The notes: generated by a model not told the origin, from the letters alone. DNA of 64,000 nt from Aurelia coerulea (GCA_039566865.1 CM076943.1:32620663-32684662); one strand, 5' to 3'; counted from the first letter of the stretch, positions 1 to 13,036 are shown. A program made the numbers and translations.

Positions 1-869
1 GACTGTCAATGATCTGCTTTTATCTGCATTAATCAACATCTTCAATAAAGTCAAACAACCTGATACATTATGGCACTATACAAAGTGTTACCCCATTCAA
101 TTCTGTGTAAAAATAACAGGTTTTGTACTTTGCCATGAATGGAAACCGGTCTTAAGAGTACATGATGCAAAACAGTTGGCCAAAGCAGTTCTTCGAAGGT
201 TCACCTGGTAACAGTTTGTATCAAAGTTAAAAGGTCGCAAGGTATGAAGAATTTCCAGAAGCAGTACTGATCCTATGCTTTTTGGTATGTGTAAGGATGA
301 GCATCCTCAACCAGTTATGTTATGCTGTGTTGGTCTTGAATGATCAATGCTGTGCAAACTGTTACAGGAATGTCAACAGTTAATTTGCACATAGTGGTCC
401 AATGCTGTGTTAACGTTTCCATATTTGAAGCAATATTGATCCAAAGCCGTTTAACTCTTTACAGGGCTGTCACAAATTAATAACTTGCCTTTAACTCCTG
501 CAGAAAAATAAATGAGATAACAAGTATTTGTGTATGAGATCCATCGATGCAGGGTCATGTGTGGCAACATTAAAGGGGCCTTTGCAGCCAGCATCATCTG
601 TGAATACACCCTTTGCTTTGTGGTCTCTTTGCTAAGGTCATTTTTATGGTCCACAGAAAAGTACAAATCTGGCACATGCAAGGCTGGTTACAAATGTCAA
701 ATTAAGTACATATTGTGACAAAGTGACAACAGAATTATACCAGAAGAAACATTTTTGCAAAAGGAAGGAAAAAGTCAATGAAGATACAAATCAAAATTCT
801 ATCAGATGCAAAGAATCGTAGTTAAAAGATCCTTTCCATTATTTTTTGCAATTCTCTGTTGTGATTTTC
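1..869. other. Unassigned non-coding stretch
   Basis: I see no convincing exon, repeat boundary or RNA gene here. The open frames of 60-76 codons at about 450-720 overlap on opposite strands and lack splice or codon signals. The stretch ends where a MITE-like terminus begins at 872. Confidence 0.5.
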
Positions 870-871
870 TA

Positions 872-1190
872 CCGAGTGCGCCAAAATAAACTATACACGT
901 TTGGCAGGCCAAAATAAATCGTATACTAGACTGATTTTGAAGATTTATGACTTAATCTTTAGCAGAAAGCCTGAATTAGATTCTAGGACTTTTTGCAAAT
1001 CTTTACGTTCTCAGTTTTTAGAACTAGAAGCGAGTTCCTTAAAATGTTTGTTTTCGAAAACATTGAACACTATCAAAAAACGTCGATCAAGTTTTAAAAG
1101 ATTCAACATGCATGAACAAAGAGAAAACGTTTTCAGGGGGATTGGAGGGTTTCGTACGAACTCTCGCATAGCAGATTACAATTGGTGGAT
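872..1190 (+). mobile_element. Partial copy of the CCGGGTGCGCC palindromic MITE family
   Basis: The stretch starts after a TA with CCGAGTGCGCCAAAATAAAC and stays similar through about 320 bases to the intact element at 25200-25801. It includes the shared interior around GAAAACGTTTTC. No matching right terminus was found, so this is a one-ended, decayed copy. The 118-codon open frame over it is incidental to the repeat. Confidence 0.7.
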
Positions 1191-1304
1191 TTATTCATAT
1201 CTGGCATGCCAAAAGAGTTTCTGGCATGAGAATCAAAAGTATAAAACCCTGAGTTAGGATTGTGAATAATAGATACCATGTACCCATCTAATATGAAAAT
1301 TGCA

Positions 1305-2212
1305 TAGAGCGGTGTCGCCCTGGTCCGTCCATTCTTCAGAAAACGAAGATTTTTCGCGAGTTCAAAGAAGTTTTGGAGAGGAACTCACCTTGAATAGGCT
1401 TCTCAACTCATGCTACAAACCTCAAAGTGAGATCTGTATCATCCGTTTCCTTTTTGTCATGCTGGAACCACACAAATACGGACATGTCTTGAACGCCTAA
1501 ATTAGGCCGTAGCGCCCTGGTCAGACCGCGGCAGAATTGATTTTTTTAGTACATCAAAAACTTTTCAAGCCGTTCACCAGTTTACCACAGTATCATTTCA
1601 TTTCCCAGAAGACCGGAAAGTTACAAAACAAATTCTTATTTTATTGAAAATGATTTCAAACTATTGTTGATTTCAATTACGCTTTCAACTCTCTTATCCT
1701 TGACCTCAGTCACCTCTAAAGCACATTATGCATCAACAGCCTACAGAACTAAAGGGTTGAACAGTGTGGACACACCTGGGCGCCATTATGTCAGTTACAG
1801 TGCTCTTCCAAAATGAGCTGTAGGTCTGACAATTTGTGTGCGATTCTTGAGATTTCTTTGGATATGAAACCAGAAGAGTTGGAGGAAACTGTCCTGAAGC
1901 CAATTTTGTTTTAACTGTAAGATATACCGAGAAGCGACACAAAATAAACATGGTATGTGGAAACGTCAAGGGAAATTGAATTGTACTTACACCTTCGCTG
2001 CAGGTAGGTCAACTTAAAAACTTTATTGTAGCTCTTCTGAGCAACACAAAGCAGCGAAATCGATAAAATATCAAAGAGATGACATCAGCAAACAACTTTC
2101 GCGCGCTTTTTGGAAAAGCTAGGCTCAAGCTCCCTTTGATTTCAAAGTTTTATGCAAGGCGGTTGCACAACCCGGAATCCATTAGTGGACAGACCAGGGC
2201 GACGCTACTCTA
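1305..2212. mobile_element. Candidate DNA element with GTCGCCCTGGTC inverted termini
   Basis: The left end reads TAGAGCGGTGTCGCCCTGGT. The reverse complement of the right end reads TAGAGTAGCGTCGCCCTGGT. A third related motif (GTAGCGCCCTGGTCAGACCG) lies near 1508 in direct orientation. No coding sequence is recognised inside. The TA at each edge could be a target duplication, but this is not proven. Confidence 0.45.
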
Positions 2213-2373
2213 GTTGTTATCTGTGAAAACATTTTCAAGTGCTGTATGCAACGGAATGAATGGTAAATCATTATCATCTTGTGTATCATTAGCAAAAGAG
2301 CCTTAAGAAATATTTCCAAAAGAAATTGCACTTCCTGCCTGATTAGATTCATTCAATTTACTGTTTGTTTCAG

Positions 2374-2830
2374 TTGGTTTTGCAGCAGTAGCTATCATTA
2401 GGCCTAATACCACAGCTCCTTCCAATTTGCCTTCTTAACTTTGAACATTGGTTTTTCATCCACCTCCTGCCGATGGCAAGCTTTGCTTCCTGCTGTTTAT
2501 TCTTGAAAGCTTGAGCAACGCCTAGGCCCTCCTCTTTGGTGACATCTTCCGGCCACTTTTGAAACATGTCCGCTGCAGAATGGTTAAAACAACAGACAGG
2601 ATAAAAAGGAATCCCCTCATATTTGCTATGAAATGAGATGTAAAAAACGATTCGATACTTACCAGAATCTGTGAAAATTTCCTTGTTCTTCTCACCATAA
2701 ATGTGTGCCAGCTTCCCTCCCAAAATCGCAGTTCTCACTCGCAGTCCAGTGCTTGTAGCTTGCGTGCAGACTCTAGGAGGAACCTCACTTCTCTTCAGGG
2801 AATCAGTAGAGTCTGCACGCAGGCTAAGTG
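2374..2830 (-). CDS. Possible two-exon coding fragment, unknown product
   Basis: On the minus strand an open segment running down from about 2830 contains GGKLAHIYGEKNKEIFTDS and ends at a GTAAGT donor near 2662. A CAG acceptor near 2573 opens a second segment beginning ADMFQKWPEDVTKEEGLG in matching phase, which ends at a stop near 2374. The family is not recognised. The upstream part overlaps a short hairpin (TGCGTGCAGACTCTA against TAGAGTCTGCACGCA), which weakens the coding case. No credible ATG was found, so the fragment would be internal or the model is wrong. Confidence 0.3.
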
Positions 2831-3138
2831 CTCGCAGCCTAGCCAGAAAAGCACGATACTACACATCATGTTGTTGTTGTTGTTGTTTGAAAAATACTCC
2901 ACTGTCCATGGTCCACGGCCCGCCCTTCCGCCCTCAATCGAACACGTCTAGATGACTGCTTGGGCATGCGCGCTTCGCAGCAATTAATCTGCCTGAGCGG
3001 AAAACCACCATATCATCACATTTGATTCCGCTATTTGATTCCGCCATTGTCTGGAGCACGCAGCTTTTGGTAAGTGTTGCAAGAGCCTTCAGCAGAGGAG
3101 TGCTGCAGCTTATCCACATCTATGGAGATGAATAAGTC

Positions 3139-4583
3139 TTTCAGGTGCGTGGGCATACCACAGGGATCTTTTCTCGGGCCTCTCTTGTTTAATATCTACC
3201 TGAATGACCTGTTTTATCTTTGTGGCGGACAGCAAAATATGCAACTACCGTAAAGTTTCTATTAAGCCCCCCTCTCTATATTGCCATCTATCTAATAGGC
3301 CCATCTCTTCTGCACCATAATTTTAAATAAGACCCCATCTTTTAGCCGCCCTTCCCCCCACTTATATCAATTCCATAGGGCAATCAAAAATGTATAAATG
3401 TTTCCCTATCACTAAAACACGTAGGGGTATCGGTTTGCTGAAATATCTTTCCAAATATCTCCCCAGACATACACTTAATGAAATATACAAGCTGTACGTG
3501 CGACCACATCTAGACTACGGGAATGTCATTTATCATATTCCTGCAAAAGTATGTGAATTTAGTGGAAATACAATTTTGCCAAATGTCATGGAGCAGCTAG
3601 AGTCCGTTCAATATTCTGCTGCTCTTGCTGTTTCAGGAACATGGAAGGGTACGTCGAGAGAGAAGCTGTATGCAGAGCTTGGCTGGGAATCGCTAAGCCT
3701 CCGTCGGTGGAGCCTTACCCTGTTCTACAAGTTTATAAATAATCTAGCTCCTGACTATACTAAAGATCCAATCCCACCACAACGGCAGTCACGATACTCT
3801 CTTCGCAAGCAGGATGTCATTGGGCGAATAAGGGCAAGGACAGAAAAATTCCAATCTAGCTTCTATCCTCACTGCCTTTCAGAGTGGAACAAGCTGGATT
3901 CAGAAATTAGACTTGCGCCTTCCATTGCTGCATTCAAGACAAAGCTGCTATCAAAAATTCGCCCCCCTGCCAAAATCTGTCTTCAGGATACACGACCCAA
4001 CGGGTCTGTCTTATCTTACACAACTTCGGGTTGTGTCTCAGTAAATTGAACTTTCACAAATTCAAGTATAATTTCAGAGATACCATAAACCCAATGTGCC
4101 CAACTAATGATGGCATTGAGGACACGGAACACTTTTTGTTGCTCTGCCCTTCCTTTGAAGTATTACGAAGAGACCTTCTCGCTGGAGTTTCCTCTTTATC
4201 ACGACCACATGGATTCACCAATCCTTCAAATGATGTTCTACTAAAGATTTTAATGTATGGTGATAACGATCTTCCAGATGATTTTAATAAAAACATACTT
4301 CTTTTAACTCTGCGTTTTATCCATAAAACTGGCCGATTTGATTAGCAAGTCCCTAAATCATACAACCACCATCTCTCTTTTAGTAAGCGCTATCTTTTTT
4401 TCTCTTTCTTCTTTCTCTAGTGGTTACGTATTGTGCTATGTTCGTTTTTTCTGTTTTATGTTGCCATAAGGTAGTCATTGTTTTCGCTCCTAATGGTATT
4501 GTTTTAGTAGTAGGGTATAGTATATTGTAAGTAGTGTAGTTAGTAATTCGTTTTGTAAGCTTTTAATGGAATGTAAAAAAAAC
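3139..4583 (+). pseudogene. CR1/L2-like LINE, 5'-truncated and broken (copy 1 of family B)
   Basis: A reverse-transcriptase piece with GIPQGSFLGPLLFNIYLND lies at about 3150-3225. After about 160 bases of unrelated sequence the RT C-terminal region follows (3405-4010: LYVRPHLDYGN, then SRYSLRKQDVIGRIRARTEKF). A frameshift near 4010-4030 leads to the final domain at 4031-4345, with CPTNDGIEDTEHFLLLCPSF and the ending FIHKTGRFD. An A-rich tail stands at 4574-4583. The copy at 56950-57531 is closely similar, so these are two members of one family. The RT active site is not present, so this copy is inactive. Confidence 0.88.
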
Positions 4584-4584
4584 T

Positions 4585-4860
4585 GTTTCCGTCAACGCTA
4601 ACTTCGCAAATCCTGGTTCAAAACTTTTTGCTGATTTCAGAAAAGTGGATTTATCTCAAAACTACTCCAAAAATCGTTATTTCATTTTTTTGCTCCATCT
4701 TTAGCTTCGTAGTTGATTTACAGCTTTGCCACGTCTGATTGAAAAAGCTGGACTAGATTTCCTGCAATCGAATTATACACTTCTGTTTACTTTTCGACAT
4801 GGATTAGCACTTACAGGAAGAACTGACAGTCGTTGAAAAAAGTTTGGTCTGAGATCTATG
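4585..4860 (+). mobile_element. Fragment of the TTAA foldback element
   Basis: The sequence from TGTTTCCGTCAACGCTAACT to TTTACTTTTCGACATGGATT is clearly similar to the left arm of the inverted-repeat element at 42907-44067 (about 43070-43290). No termini are kept. It directly follows the A tail of the LINE. Confidence 0.7.
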
Positions 4861-5140
4861 TTCATTATGGACTCTAAAAGAAATTGATATTTTGTGGATG
4901 CTCAGGAAAGCAGGGCGGACTGGCAGTATAATTAGGGCCAGGACGATTTAGCCATAAAGGGGTCCAAGACCAAAGGCTAGCGAAGAGAACCGAAAAATTT
5001 GTGGGGGTCTAGGGTACTCCCCTAAAAAACTTTGTGGACACGCTCCTCAGATTGGCTTAAAATGGTATTGAAATCATTTCTAGTAATTTGAATGGTCTAT
5101 CGATAATCGATGCGCTGGATTCTTTTTTACAGTATGCTTC
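4861..5140. other. Unassigned spacer
   Basis: Nothing recognised between the foldback fragment and the short ATTC tract that marks the next LINE tail. Confidence 0.4.
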
Positions 5141-5420
5141 ATTCATTCATTCATTCATTTATCGTTATTATTTATACACAATACCCTTTCAGCTTATAAA
5201 ATTCGCGTAAAGGCCTAATACAAGTGTTCTTTCGCGTAAATGAAAATAATATCGAAGATAAAAAATGGGCTGTTCTTCCAGAGGGTCGTGTTTCAGGGGT
5301 TTAATTCTTAGCATTTTCAGCTCGTCAAGTGCGCGTTTAGTTCTTTCTTGAAGCGCCCGAGTGTTAGGGATTGCTCTAATATTAACTGGGAATTCTGCCT
5401 CAAAACCAGGCAGCCCTAAA
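5141..5420 (-). pseudogene. 3' end of a LINE of the family at 60045-61735
   Basis: The minus-strand frame contains FPVNIRAIPNTRALQERTKR, which matches in position and pattern the end of the LINE at 60516 (IPISIRELPTLCQNKKQLKT). The 3' UTR shares TTATTTATACAC and CCCTTTCAGCT. The tail is an AATG microsatellite, seen on the plus strand as repeated ATTC at 5141-5162. This is a strongly 5'-truncated insertion. Confidence 0.65.
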
Positions 5421-6123
5421 AAAGGGCTGAATTCACTACTTTTAAAACTAATCAAAAGACTCAACTCTTAGATAGCCAAAAAATTAAGAAACTCTAGTAC
5501 TGGGAAATACACTACTGTAGATCGCTCTAAATGGGTAAAACACATGTTTCTAAAATTTAGAACGTGGGTTATTTCCACATCATTTGTTCAAATTTACCAA
5601 AGTTTGATTTAGAATCTGCGTAGTGCCCACCACATCTGAATGAGGAAACTTTTATGGTACTGCGCGCAGACGCCTGCGCAGTTTGCGCACTGCTCCATGC
5701 GTTTTGTGGTACTGCTTGTTGGTTCTCGCAATTTGTTGATCGACACGTGTGAAAAACGAAAACGGAACGCCTTCATTCAAACTTCCATTAAAGGACAGGT
5801 AAGATTTATTAAGATTGTTTCTCAATCATTCATCTCGCTGGAAGACCTCAGTGTGAGTCGCTGTCTACTAAGTCAATTTCTTCGTCTTTTGTTCACGTAC
5901 TGATAGGCAGTCTACAGTAGCTTGCTCGGGGCTCTAGACTACTATAGGCCTACTGGTTTAAAATAATAGTCTTATCGTTTAAGGGGGAAATTCTGGCTAC
6001 CAGGCCAGCATTGTAAAACGTACGGTCGAGTTTTCCTTACCATTAGCTCATTTGAGGCACGTACCTACTTCATCTTATGATTGATCGCATTCTAAACTAA
6101 ATACACTACATTCATTCACTTCA
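5421..6123. other. Unassigned non-coding stretch upstream of the homeodomain-like gene
   Basis: Nothing coding is supported. A motif at 5541-5575 (TTTCTAAAATTTAGAACGTG) is an inverted match to 41190-41215 and may be a short repeat end. The last bases before 6125 form a plausible acceptor (TTCACTTCAG). Confidence 0.4.
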
Positions 6124-6124
6124 G

Positions 6125-9100
6125 TCCTCCTGACCCCTGTGGCTGGTCACTATGAAGAGTCAAGCCTGCCAAAACCTATCAAGGTGTGCAAATTTCTAGC
6201 TAAAGCCATATTTTATTCACAGATTTTATGAAGATGGATGCTCCAGGCACATACGTCAGACCAGAATGTGATTTTGAATGAAGAGCAGAAAAAGAAGCTT
6301 ACAATTTTTACAAAGCAGGGATGAGATCCACAATAGATGTGGAAGAAATTGAAAAAGCATCAGAGGAAACTGGCCTGAGCATGAAGCAAATCAAGGTTCC
6401 CAATACCTTATAAATTTTCCTACCATTTTAGACCAGTTTTCTGTGAAGTATACACTAATAGCCATGCGAAGATCAATACACTCTTTTTTATGAGAATACT
6501 ATAATTTTTGTCCTGCCTCAATATTTTAAGAAATGTTTATTTTGAGCCTTAACATATTCTTAAAGAATTTTTCAAATCTGATGAACATAGTTAAAAGAAA
6601 AGCCATGTCATGAGGAAATGGTCAAACAAAAGAAACATTTAAGCAGTGATAACAATAAGAATGTTCTAAGTTAGAATGTTATAAAGTTTTAAACATGCTT
6701 TTTGAACAACGAGATATGCCAGTCATGCAATTCTCTGTTATGACCATCGCATAACAGGGAACTGCTGAAAAATGAGACACATATGAGCTGAGGCTGAGCA
6801 ATATTCTTATAATATTCTTAAAAATTGGATGATTCTGAGCATGAATATTCTTATAAACAATATTCTTGTAAAAAAAGGGTGTAACAGCTGTGACATGTGC
6901 CACACATAGCTTATCAAAGACAATGAGAAACTCTGATATGTGATTGACTAGAGTTTGACTGCAAGTGGCTTACATCCCCCAAACTGTTGTACCTGAATTA
7001 TAAATAAAGCTAAAGAAACTTTTGCAAATTTGCACTCCAAAATATTTTGACACTTGTAAATGGCAACTGTCTTGATATTACGCTACACATATTTTTTGTA
7101 AGAAGCCGCTTATAAGAAACGGTAGGCTCAATTTTTTGAAAGTTAAGAAACAACCCTACTTGAAGTGAAACAGCTACAAAACTTTTGTAATTTACAGTGA
7201 GTTGTAATTTTCCTGTTACACTCAAACATGTTTTGACATTGTACAGTTGCGTATAGCAATTGTTTGGACATTATCTTGAGTGCAAATTATGTTATTTACT
7301 TGTTTTGAGATCTTAGTGCTAAGTACAGTAATTTGGGATCCCTTTAGACAAAACAAAATTAACTTACACTCCCGTCATTAAAAATATAAGAAACACATAA
7401 GAAACTTTTGGTTGCAAATGACCCAAAAATTTAAGAAACTGCCTACCTGCCCAGATGTTAGTTTCTTATAAAACAAAGGAGTGTATTGTTTTGTGAACTT
7501 ATTTATTAGTAATTTGGAAGCCCTTGTAAGAAAAATAGAGTAGCCTAATTCTACGACCAAGGGTATTAGAGATACACTGTAGGAAACACATCAGAAACAT
7601 TTATTTCCAAAAGTGTCTCAAGATTTAAGAAACTATCTGCCAATCACGCTGGAAAACATGTTTGTTTCACCAAATATCTTTGGCACGGAGGGACATCAAG
7701 AACAAATGGTAAGATAAGTCCCGTTGCCTTTGGCGTCGCAAATATGAGCTTTCCACCCTGGCCTACCAACCTCAGACCTTAATTTCCTATAAAAGAAAGA
7801 GTGTATCATTAAAAACAAATGATGAATATATAGTGTCTTAAGTTTAGAAATAGAACAACAGATGGCTGCATGCCTTTGTTAGCCTGATTGATTTGATAAT
7901 CTCTCAAGATCATAAAATACAATGGAATGCACTGCTAAATGTGCTATACCTAGATTTCCCAGGCCCCTTAACTAATTTCTCCATCATCTGTCTTTAAGCT
8001 GATCAGGTCAGTTCATGTTAGGATCAGGTAATAAGACAGGTCAGTTGCCCATGGTGTGGCGGCATGCGTCACTTTGCATCACTGTTTTTATCAAATGCAA
8101 ATGAATGCATATATTCCATTTAAAATAGCTGTCTCAAAACATGTATAACAGAATTTATTCTAAAATCTCAATTTATTTATCGATACCATAACGTTAAGAC
8201 ACTTCTGACGACTTTGGAAAATTAAAGCTGCAGATTAGAAAAAGCTCAGTTTTTATCAAGGTAAGTACAGTGCCTACATTTTTTAAACAAACTAAAGCTG
8301 AAATGAGTATCTGAAGTTTTATGTTGCTCTTTTCACAGAAATGGATTGGAAACTGGAATGCTAAACTAAAGAAGAAAAGAGCTGGAAGCGTCAGTGGAGA
8401 AGGAGGGCCATTGCCTAAGAAAACAGTACGGGAGAGGAAAGTAACTCCTCAAAATATTTTCTATGGCAAACTGGCAAGAGAAGGTACAGTTCATCAGACA
8501 CATTTTCATTTATTGATAAAACATCATATTTTGAATGATTTATCTCTACAGTAGCATTGAAGAAACCAGAGGATTCCCATCACTTACTGTATTGTTATTG
8601 AGGCAACGTTTTGCAGTTTTATTCTTGATTTTCAGGTAAACTCACTGGCATGACCAATGCTGAGAGAAACCAGTTTGTCATTGCTCAATGGAAGCAACTC
8701 AACAATGAAGAGATAGCTGGCATAGAGGAAGAGACAGAGAAAGTAAATGATGGAAATTATGATGACTTGTCAAAAGAAGAGAAAGCGAGTTTGATAAAGA
8801 AATTTAAAAAGAAGCTTATCAATGAGGTAAGTTTGAAATTATTATCACAGCAGGCTTTGTGAAAAATTGTGTTGCTTATTTATATACACAGCAATGTTGG
8901 CTATTGTTTTAGCAAACCTGCCAAAACATAATGTAAGATTTTGTTTCCAGAACCAAATCCCTTTTTGAATTATTTTCTTGCTGTATGTCACAGTTTAGGT
9001 CAGTCAAAGATTCTAGCTCTTTGTTGATCTACATTTACAGTGTTGAGTATCAGCACATGCATCTCAGGTATATGAATTATTGGATATACAGTACATCTGA

Positions 9101-12100
9101 AGCACAGTATAATGCTCCTGTTTTATATTATTTTATCATTCACTTAAACAGGTATTAAAACTAATACTGTATGCAATTACAGTATGCAGTTGAGTGATTC
9201 TCCCAACAGATCAAAACATACAATATTGTTTGCTTTTAGTTACTGAGGATATGTTTTATTAGTAGAAATGCGTACTGTTAAAGTACCCATCGTTGCCATT
9301 AGATAATTCCAAGACTATGACTTTTCTCAACAGATAGCTACACTTGAAAAGCTTGGTGTTGAAAGTGCAGTCCTTCTGTTGGAAAAAAATGGCTGTATAA
9401 GCAATGTTGGCTCAACAGCTGGTATTTCTTTTCTGGAGAATGAGAACATTGTGAATGCAAGTTTTAGAAAGTTCTTCGGTGAGTTTTAAAATTTGATAAG
9501 GTTACATAAAATCAAGATATATTATCTTCATTTCTCACGAAAAAAGTTGAGTATCTGAATATTATATACTGTATTTGATAAATATTGAATGGATATACAG
9601 TAAAGACATAATATGAGACAAAGTTTGCATCGATATGTACAGTATACAGTTCAGTTCAGTTCAGTTCATAACGTTAAACAGTATCAAACAGTATCAAACA
9701 GTATCAGTACGTTAAACAGTATCAAATTATCTAATCTTTTATTTCAACTTACTACAGTACCTCATACTGTATACTGTGCAGTATATTTGAACACTAAAAT
9801 ACAGTAAATATTACTGTATATCAGTGTTGCTACTTTTAATGCAAAAGTAATAAATGATGGTTGCAATAAAAAGTTAAGGCACAGATTTTCCAGCCTCGCA
9901 AGTATGTACAGTAAGTCCTTTAAGAATTCTTGTTTTGAAGATTCTTCAGGATATGTAGTGCAAGGCCTTGTGAAATTGATAATGTACATAAGAGTTTCAA
10001 AAGTAGGCAGTGTGATAAACTTCTAAAGAAGTACACATATTTTTTTATAAGGATCTAAGAATTTTGCTCACTTCTGAAAGTTTCTTAAAATTATCAGGTT
10101 TTCAATGCTCAGAGTTTTGTACGAGTTTCTTAGAGGTTCTATAACAATCTTCATGTTTGCTGCATATTTCTCATGAATATTTAAATGGAATGTTTTTTCA
10201 AGCATTTCCAATGTTTTGCTCAAGTACCTTTTGAATAATATGATACGGGAAAGGAGTGAAGACAAGAGTAAAACATGTTAAGGACTACTGTATTTTCTCA
10301 GTACTGGAGTTTCTTAAGTTTTTTTGGCGATCAGAGAGTTGAGTTTCTTATGGGCAGTTTCTTATAAAATGAAATACAGTACGTGTACATAGCAATTCAT
10401 AGCAAATTGTGTATGAATGCCAACAATTATTCATCTGTACCATTCTTGTGTTATACAGATGCTCCAGAGAAGGAAAGAATATTTAGCTATAAAGATCTTC
10501 AGCAATTGTTTAACTCTGAATATGGTAAGTTCTATTATTTGTTTCGTCAGCATCAGTGATTAAAAGATAATTGTTGTTTTGCTTTTAGGCTTTAGAATCA
10601 CAATGTCTATTTATTTAGGTTAGGTCTAAGAACCATATGATGCTGAAATCTGCCAGTTGTGAAATGTATGCCATTGTTTTCTGTTGTTGAAATACGAACA
10701 TCGTGGAATGAATGCAAGGACTTAGGGTACAATATGTTACTCATGAACCTCAATAACTTTCATCCTCAATTGAAAAAGACATTCATTTGGGATAGGAATT
10801 TTGCATTGACAACTACCATTTCAGCAATCAAATTAATGGAATCAGTTAGCTAAAGTTGTCACTTTCAAGTTAGAAAGTGTGGTTATTCTTGCAAATGATT
10901 TTATTGATTTTTTATATGATTGCCGGGAGAAGACATACAGTATTATGTTGTTTGGTATTATATATTTTTTTAGCAGGTGAGTAAAAAAACCTGACAGTTT
11001 TCAGGCATGCTACTGTATGGAATAAAATGTATGGAACCGATATCCAAGATTGAAATGTAGGTCTACCAGCCAAAGGCTAACTTAGATTTGAAAATTTTGT
11101 TTGGTAAAATCACTAATTTTTTAGACCCAGAAGTTTTGAATTAGATAGTATGGGAATGAGAAATCCACGTTCGGCTATGGTCCATGATTTACTTACCATT
11201 CAAAGTCAATACAGTTGTTATTAATTTCAGGAATAGACTTTAAATTTTGATGGCAAATACAATAGAATAAATCATAGAGCAGAATTAAACAGTCATGGAA
11301 TTCTTGTTCCCATACAAACCCCTTATTTTTAGCATTTTTCTGATTCATGGGTCTAATAGATGATGAGTGATTTTACCAAATAAAATTTTCACAGCCAGGT
11401 TAGCCTTTGATTAACACTTCATTCTTGAATACTGGCCACATGCTTTTTATTCCACAGTCTAATGAGCGTGTTAACTTTTTATCCATCCGGTATGTGTATG
11501 AACTACACTATGAACTGGATGCAAATTTGCAATCATAATAAAACATTATTTGCAGTAATTTCTTCCTGTTTTACTCCTTAGCTAAAGCAAAGAAATGTGC
11601 AAATGCACGCGTCCCATATTTGCAGGGAAATTTTGAAATTGTTGGTTTGCCAAGTGACATATCTTGGAGGAAGCCAGATGGCAAAATCAAAAGACCTGCA
11701 GATTATGGGCAAAATCAAATTGACGAAATTATGAAGCAGAAGTCTGGCATCTCCTTTAAAATTTTAGAAAGAGAAGATGTGGAGAGGGAAATGGATGTTG
11801 AGGCATCTCATATTACACGGGTACCAAATTCTCTCCTCAAGATAGTGGACGAATCCGCTATCAAACGGGCCATGGAGGGAGGAGAAAAGATACAAGAATC
11901 AGAAGTTGAGATAATAGTTAAATTAAGGGAAGAGGAGTTACAGGAAATTAAGGAAAAATTTCATGATTTATTTTCAAATGATGCCACCAAAGCCCTGTAT
12001 GAAAGCCAGTCTTTGAGGCATGGTAGCATTGTTGCTACATACACTGCATCACCAACAAAATTCTGGCTTTTCTATTATGATGGTCCAGTAGAAGAAATCG

Positions 12101-12330
12101 CAAAGCTTCCTTTGGAAGCCACGGTGCCAGGATATTGGCTTGATTTTACCAAAGGTTACACCTACAGATTAATTAGAGTGGTTGAGTCTATCATGGCAAG
12201 AAACATAGTCAGATTGAAAGAGAGAACAATAATCTCCACAACTTGTACATTGCATGAAAGTACAAATGTAATTACAGTGGACAAGGACTTTATTTCGAAT
12301 GTGAAGAAGGGACTGAAGTTGGTGAAGTAA
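6125..12330 (+). CDS. Multi-exon gene, divergent homeodomain-like protein (possibly decayed at the 5' end)
   Basis: Seven exons fit with GT/AG sites and continuous phase: 6125-6183, 6234-6395 (acceptor at 6223 or 6234), 8339-8483, 8636-8826, 9334-9478, 10459-10524 and 11582-12330. The second and third exons join as GLSMKQIK plus KWIGNWNAKLKKKRAG. This resembles homeodomain helix 3, with Trp48, Asn51, Ala54 and Lys55 kept but Phe49 replaced by Ile and Arg53 by Asn. DNA binding is therefore an inference. The rest is charged and unfamiliar (KFWLFYYDGPVEEIAKLP near the C-terminus). The second exon has an in-frame TGA at 6279-6281, so either this is a young pseudogene or translation starts later, for example at 8321 (unspliced) or 8650. 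The total would be about 480 residues. It is convergent with the gene ending at 13037. Confidence 0.7.
9613..9830. repeat. Short tandem repeats (TTCAG and CAGTATCAAA units) in an intron
   Basis: Four to five copies of TTCAG at about 9650-9670 are followed by reiterated CAGTATCAAA near 9678-9730, with many scattered TACAGTA/TACTGTA motifs. TTCAG is the complement of the GAACT tail of the LINE ending at 44185, so part of this may be a relic LINE tail. The region lies in the intron between 9478 and 10459. Confidence 0.6.
11065..11425. mobile_element. Foldback MITE in the last intron of the homeodomain-like gene
   Basis: The left arm contains AAAGGCTAACTTAGAT and TTTGGTAAAATCAC. The right arm has the inverted counterparts GTGATTTTACCAAATAAAAT and AGGTTAGCCTTTGATT. 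The interior also pairs loosely. It is the same family as 12460-12965. Exact ends and the target duplication were not resolved. Confidence 0.65.
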
Positions 12331-12459
12331 ATTTGCTTGTATAGTATATACTGTATGTAGTACCAGGTGTGGGTCAAAAAAAACTTAATGATCAGTTTGG
12401 TTGGTTGTGACATAAAGAATATAAGTTGCTGATATTAAAAACCAAAATCTTAATCTACA

Positions 12460-12965
12460 GTACCAGTGAAAGGCCAACCTAGATGAGAAAATTTTGCGTA
12501 AAATCGTGCATCGTCAAGACTGGAAAATTGGACAAATGCCTGTAAAGGGTTTGAATGGGAATTGAGAATCCCATGTTCCATTCTGGTCCATGATTTTATT
12601 TGGCATTGCAATTTAACTTCACTACAATTTTCAGTTTCAGAAATAGAATAGACGATTGCGCTAAAGACGGCAGTGAGGAAATTTTTACCAAGATGCACTG
12701 CGTTCTTTTATCAAATTTCTATAGAGTTGCTAATAAAAGAATATTTATTAGAACACAATGCATCTTGGTAAAAAATTCCTCGCCACCATCTTTAGCGCAA
12801 TCATCTATTTTTATTTCAATAGCAAGTAAATCATAGATCAGAATGGAATGTAGAATTATTATTCCCATATACAGTACATGTCCCTTTCAGATATATAATC
12901 TGTGGGTCTTAGAGATAAGCAATTAAACCAAACCTAAATTTTCTAATCTAAGTTTAATCTAATCT
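12460..12965. mobile_element. Foldback MITE between the two convergent genes
   Basis: A long inverted repeat is centred near 12725. GATTGCGCTAAAGACGGCAG and ACCAAGATGCA on the left match TGCATCTTGGT and CTTTAGCGCAATC on the right. The outer arms (GAAAGGCCAACCTAGATG, GTCCATGATTTTATTTGGCA) resemble the copy at 11065-11425. No coding sequence. It lies just past the stop of the plus-strand gene. Confidence 0.7.
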
Positions 12966-13036
12966 AAGTTTAGAGTTTCTTATTTGAAAAACGTGTAAGG
13001 CTGTACATCTGCCTCCATCGGCATATCCCCTTCATT

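Noticed and set aside
2701..2955. Cys-rich plus-strand frame
   Set aside because: It spans a hairpin and a TGT/TTG triplet run; the cysteines come from the simple repeat.
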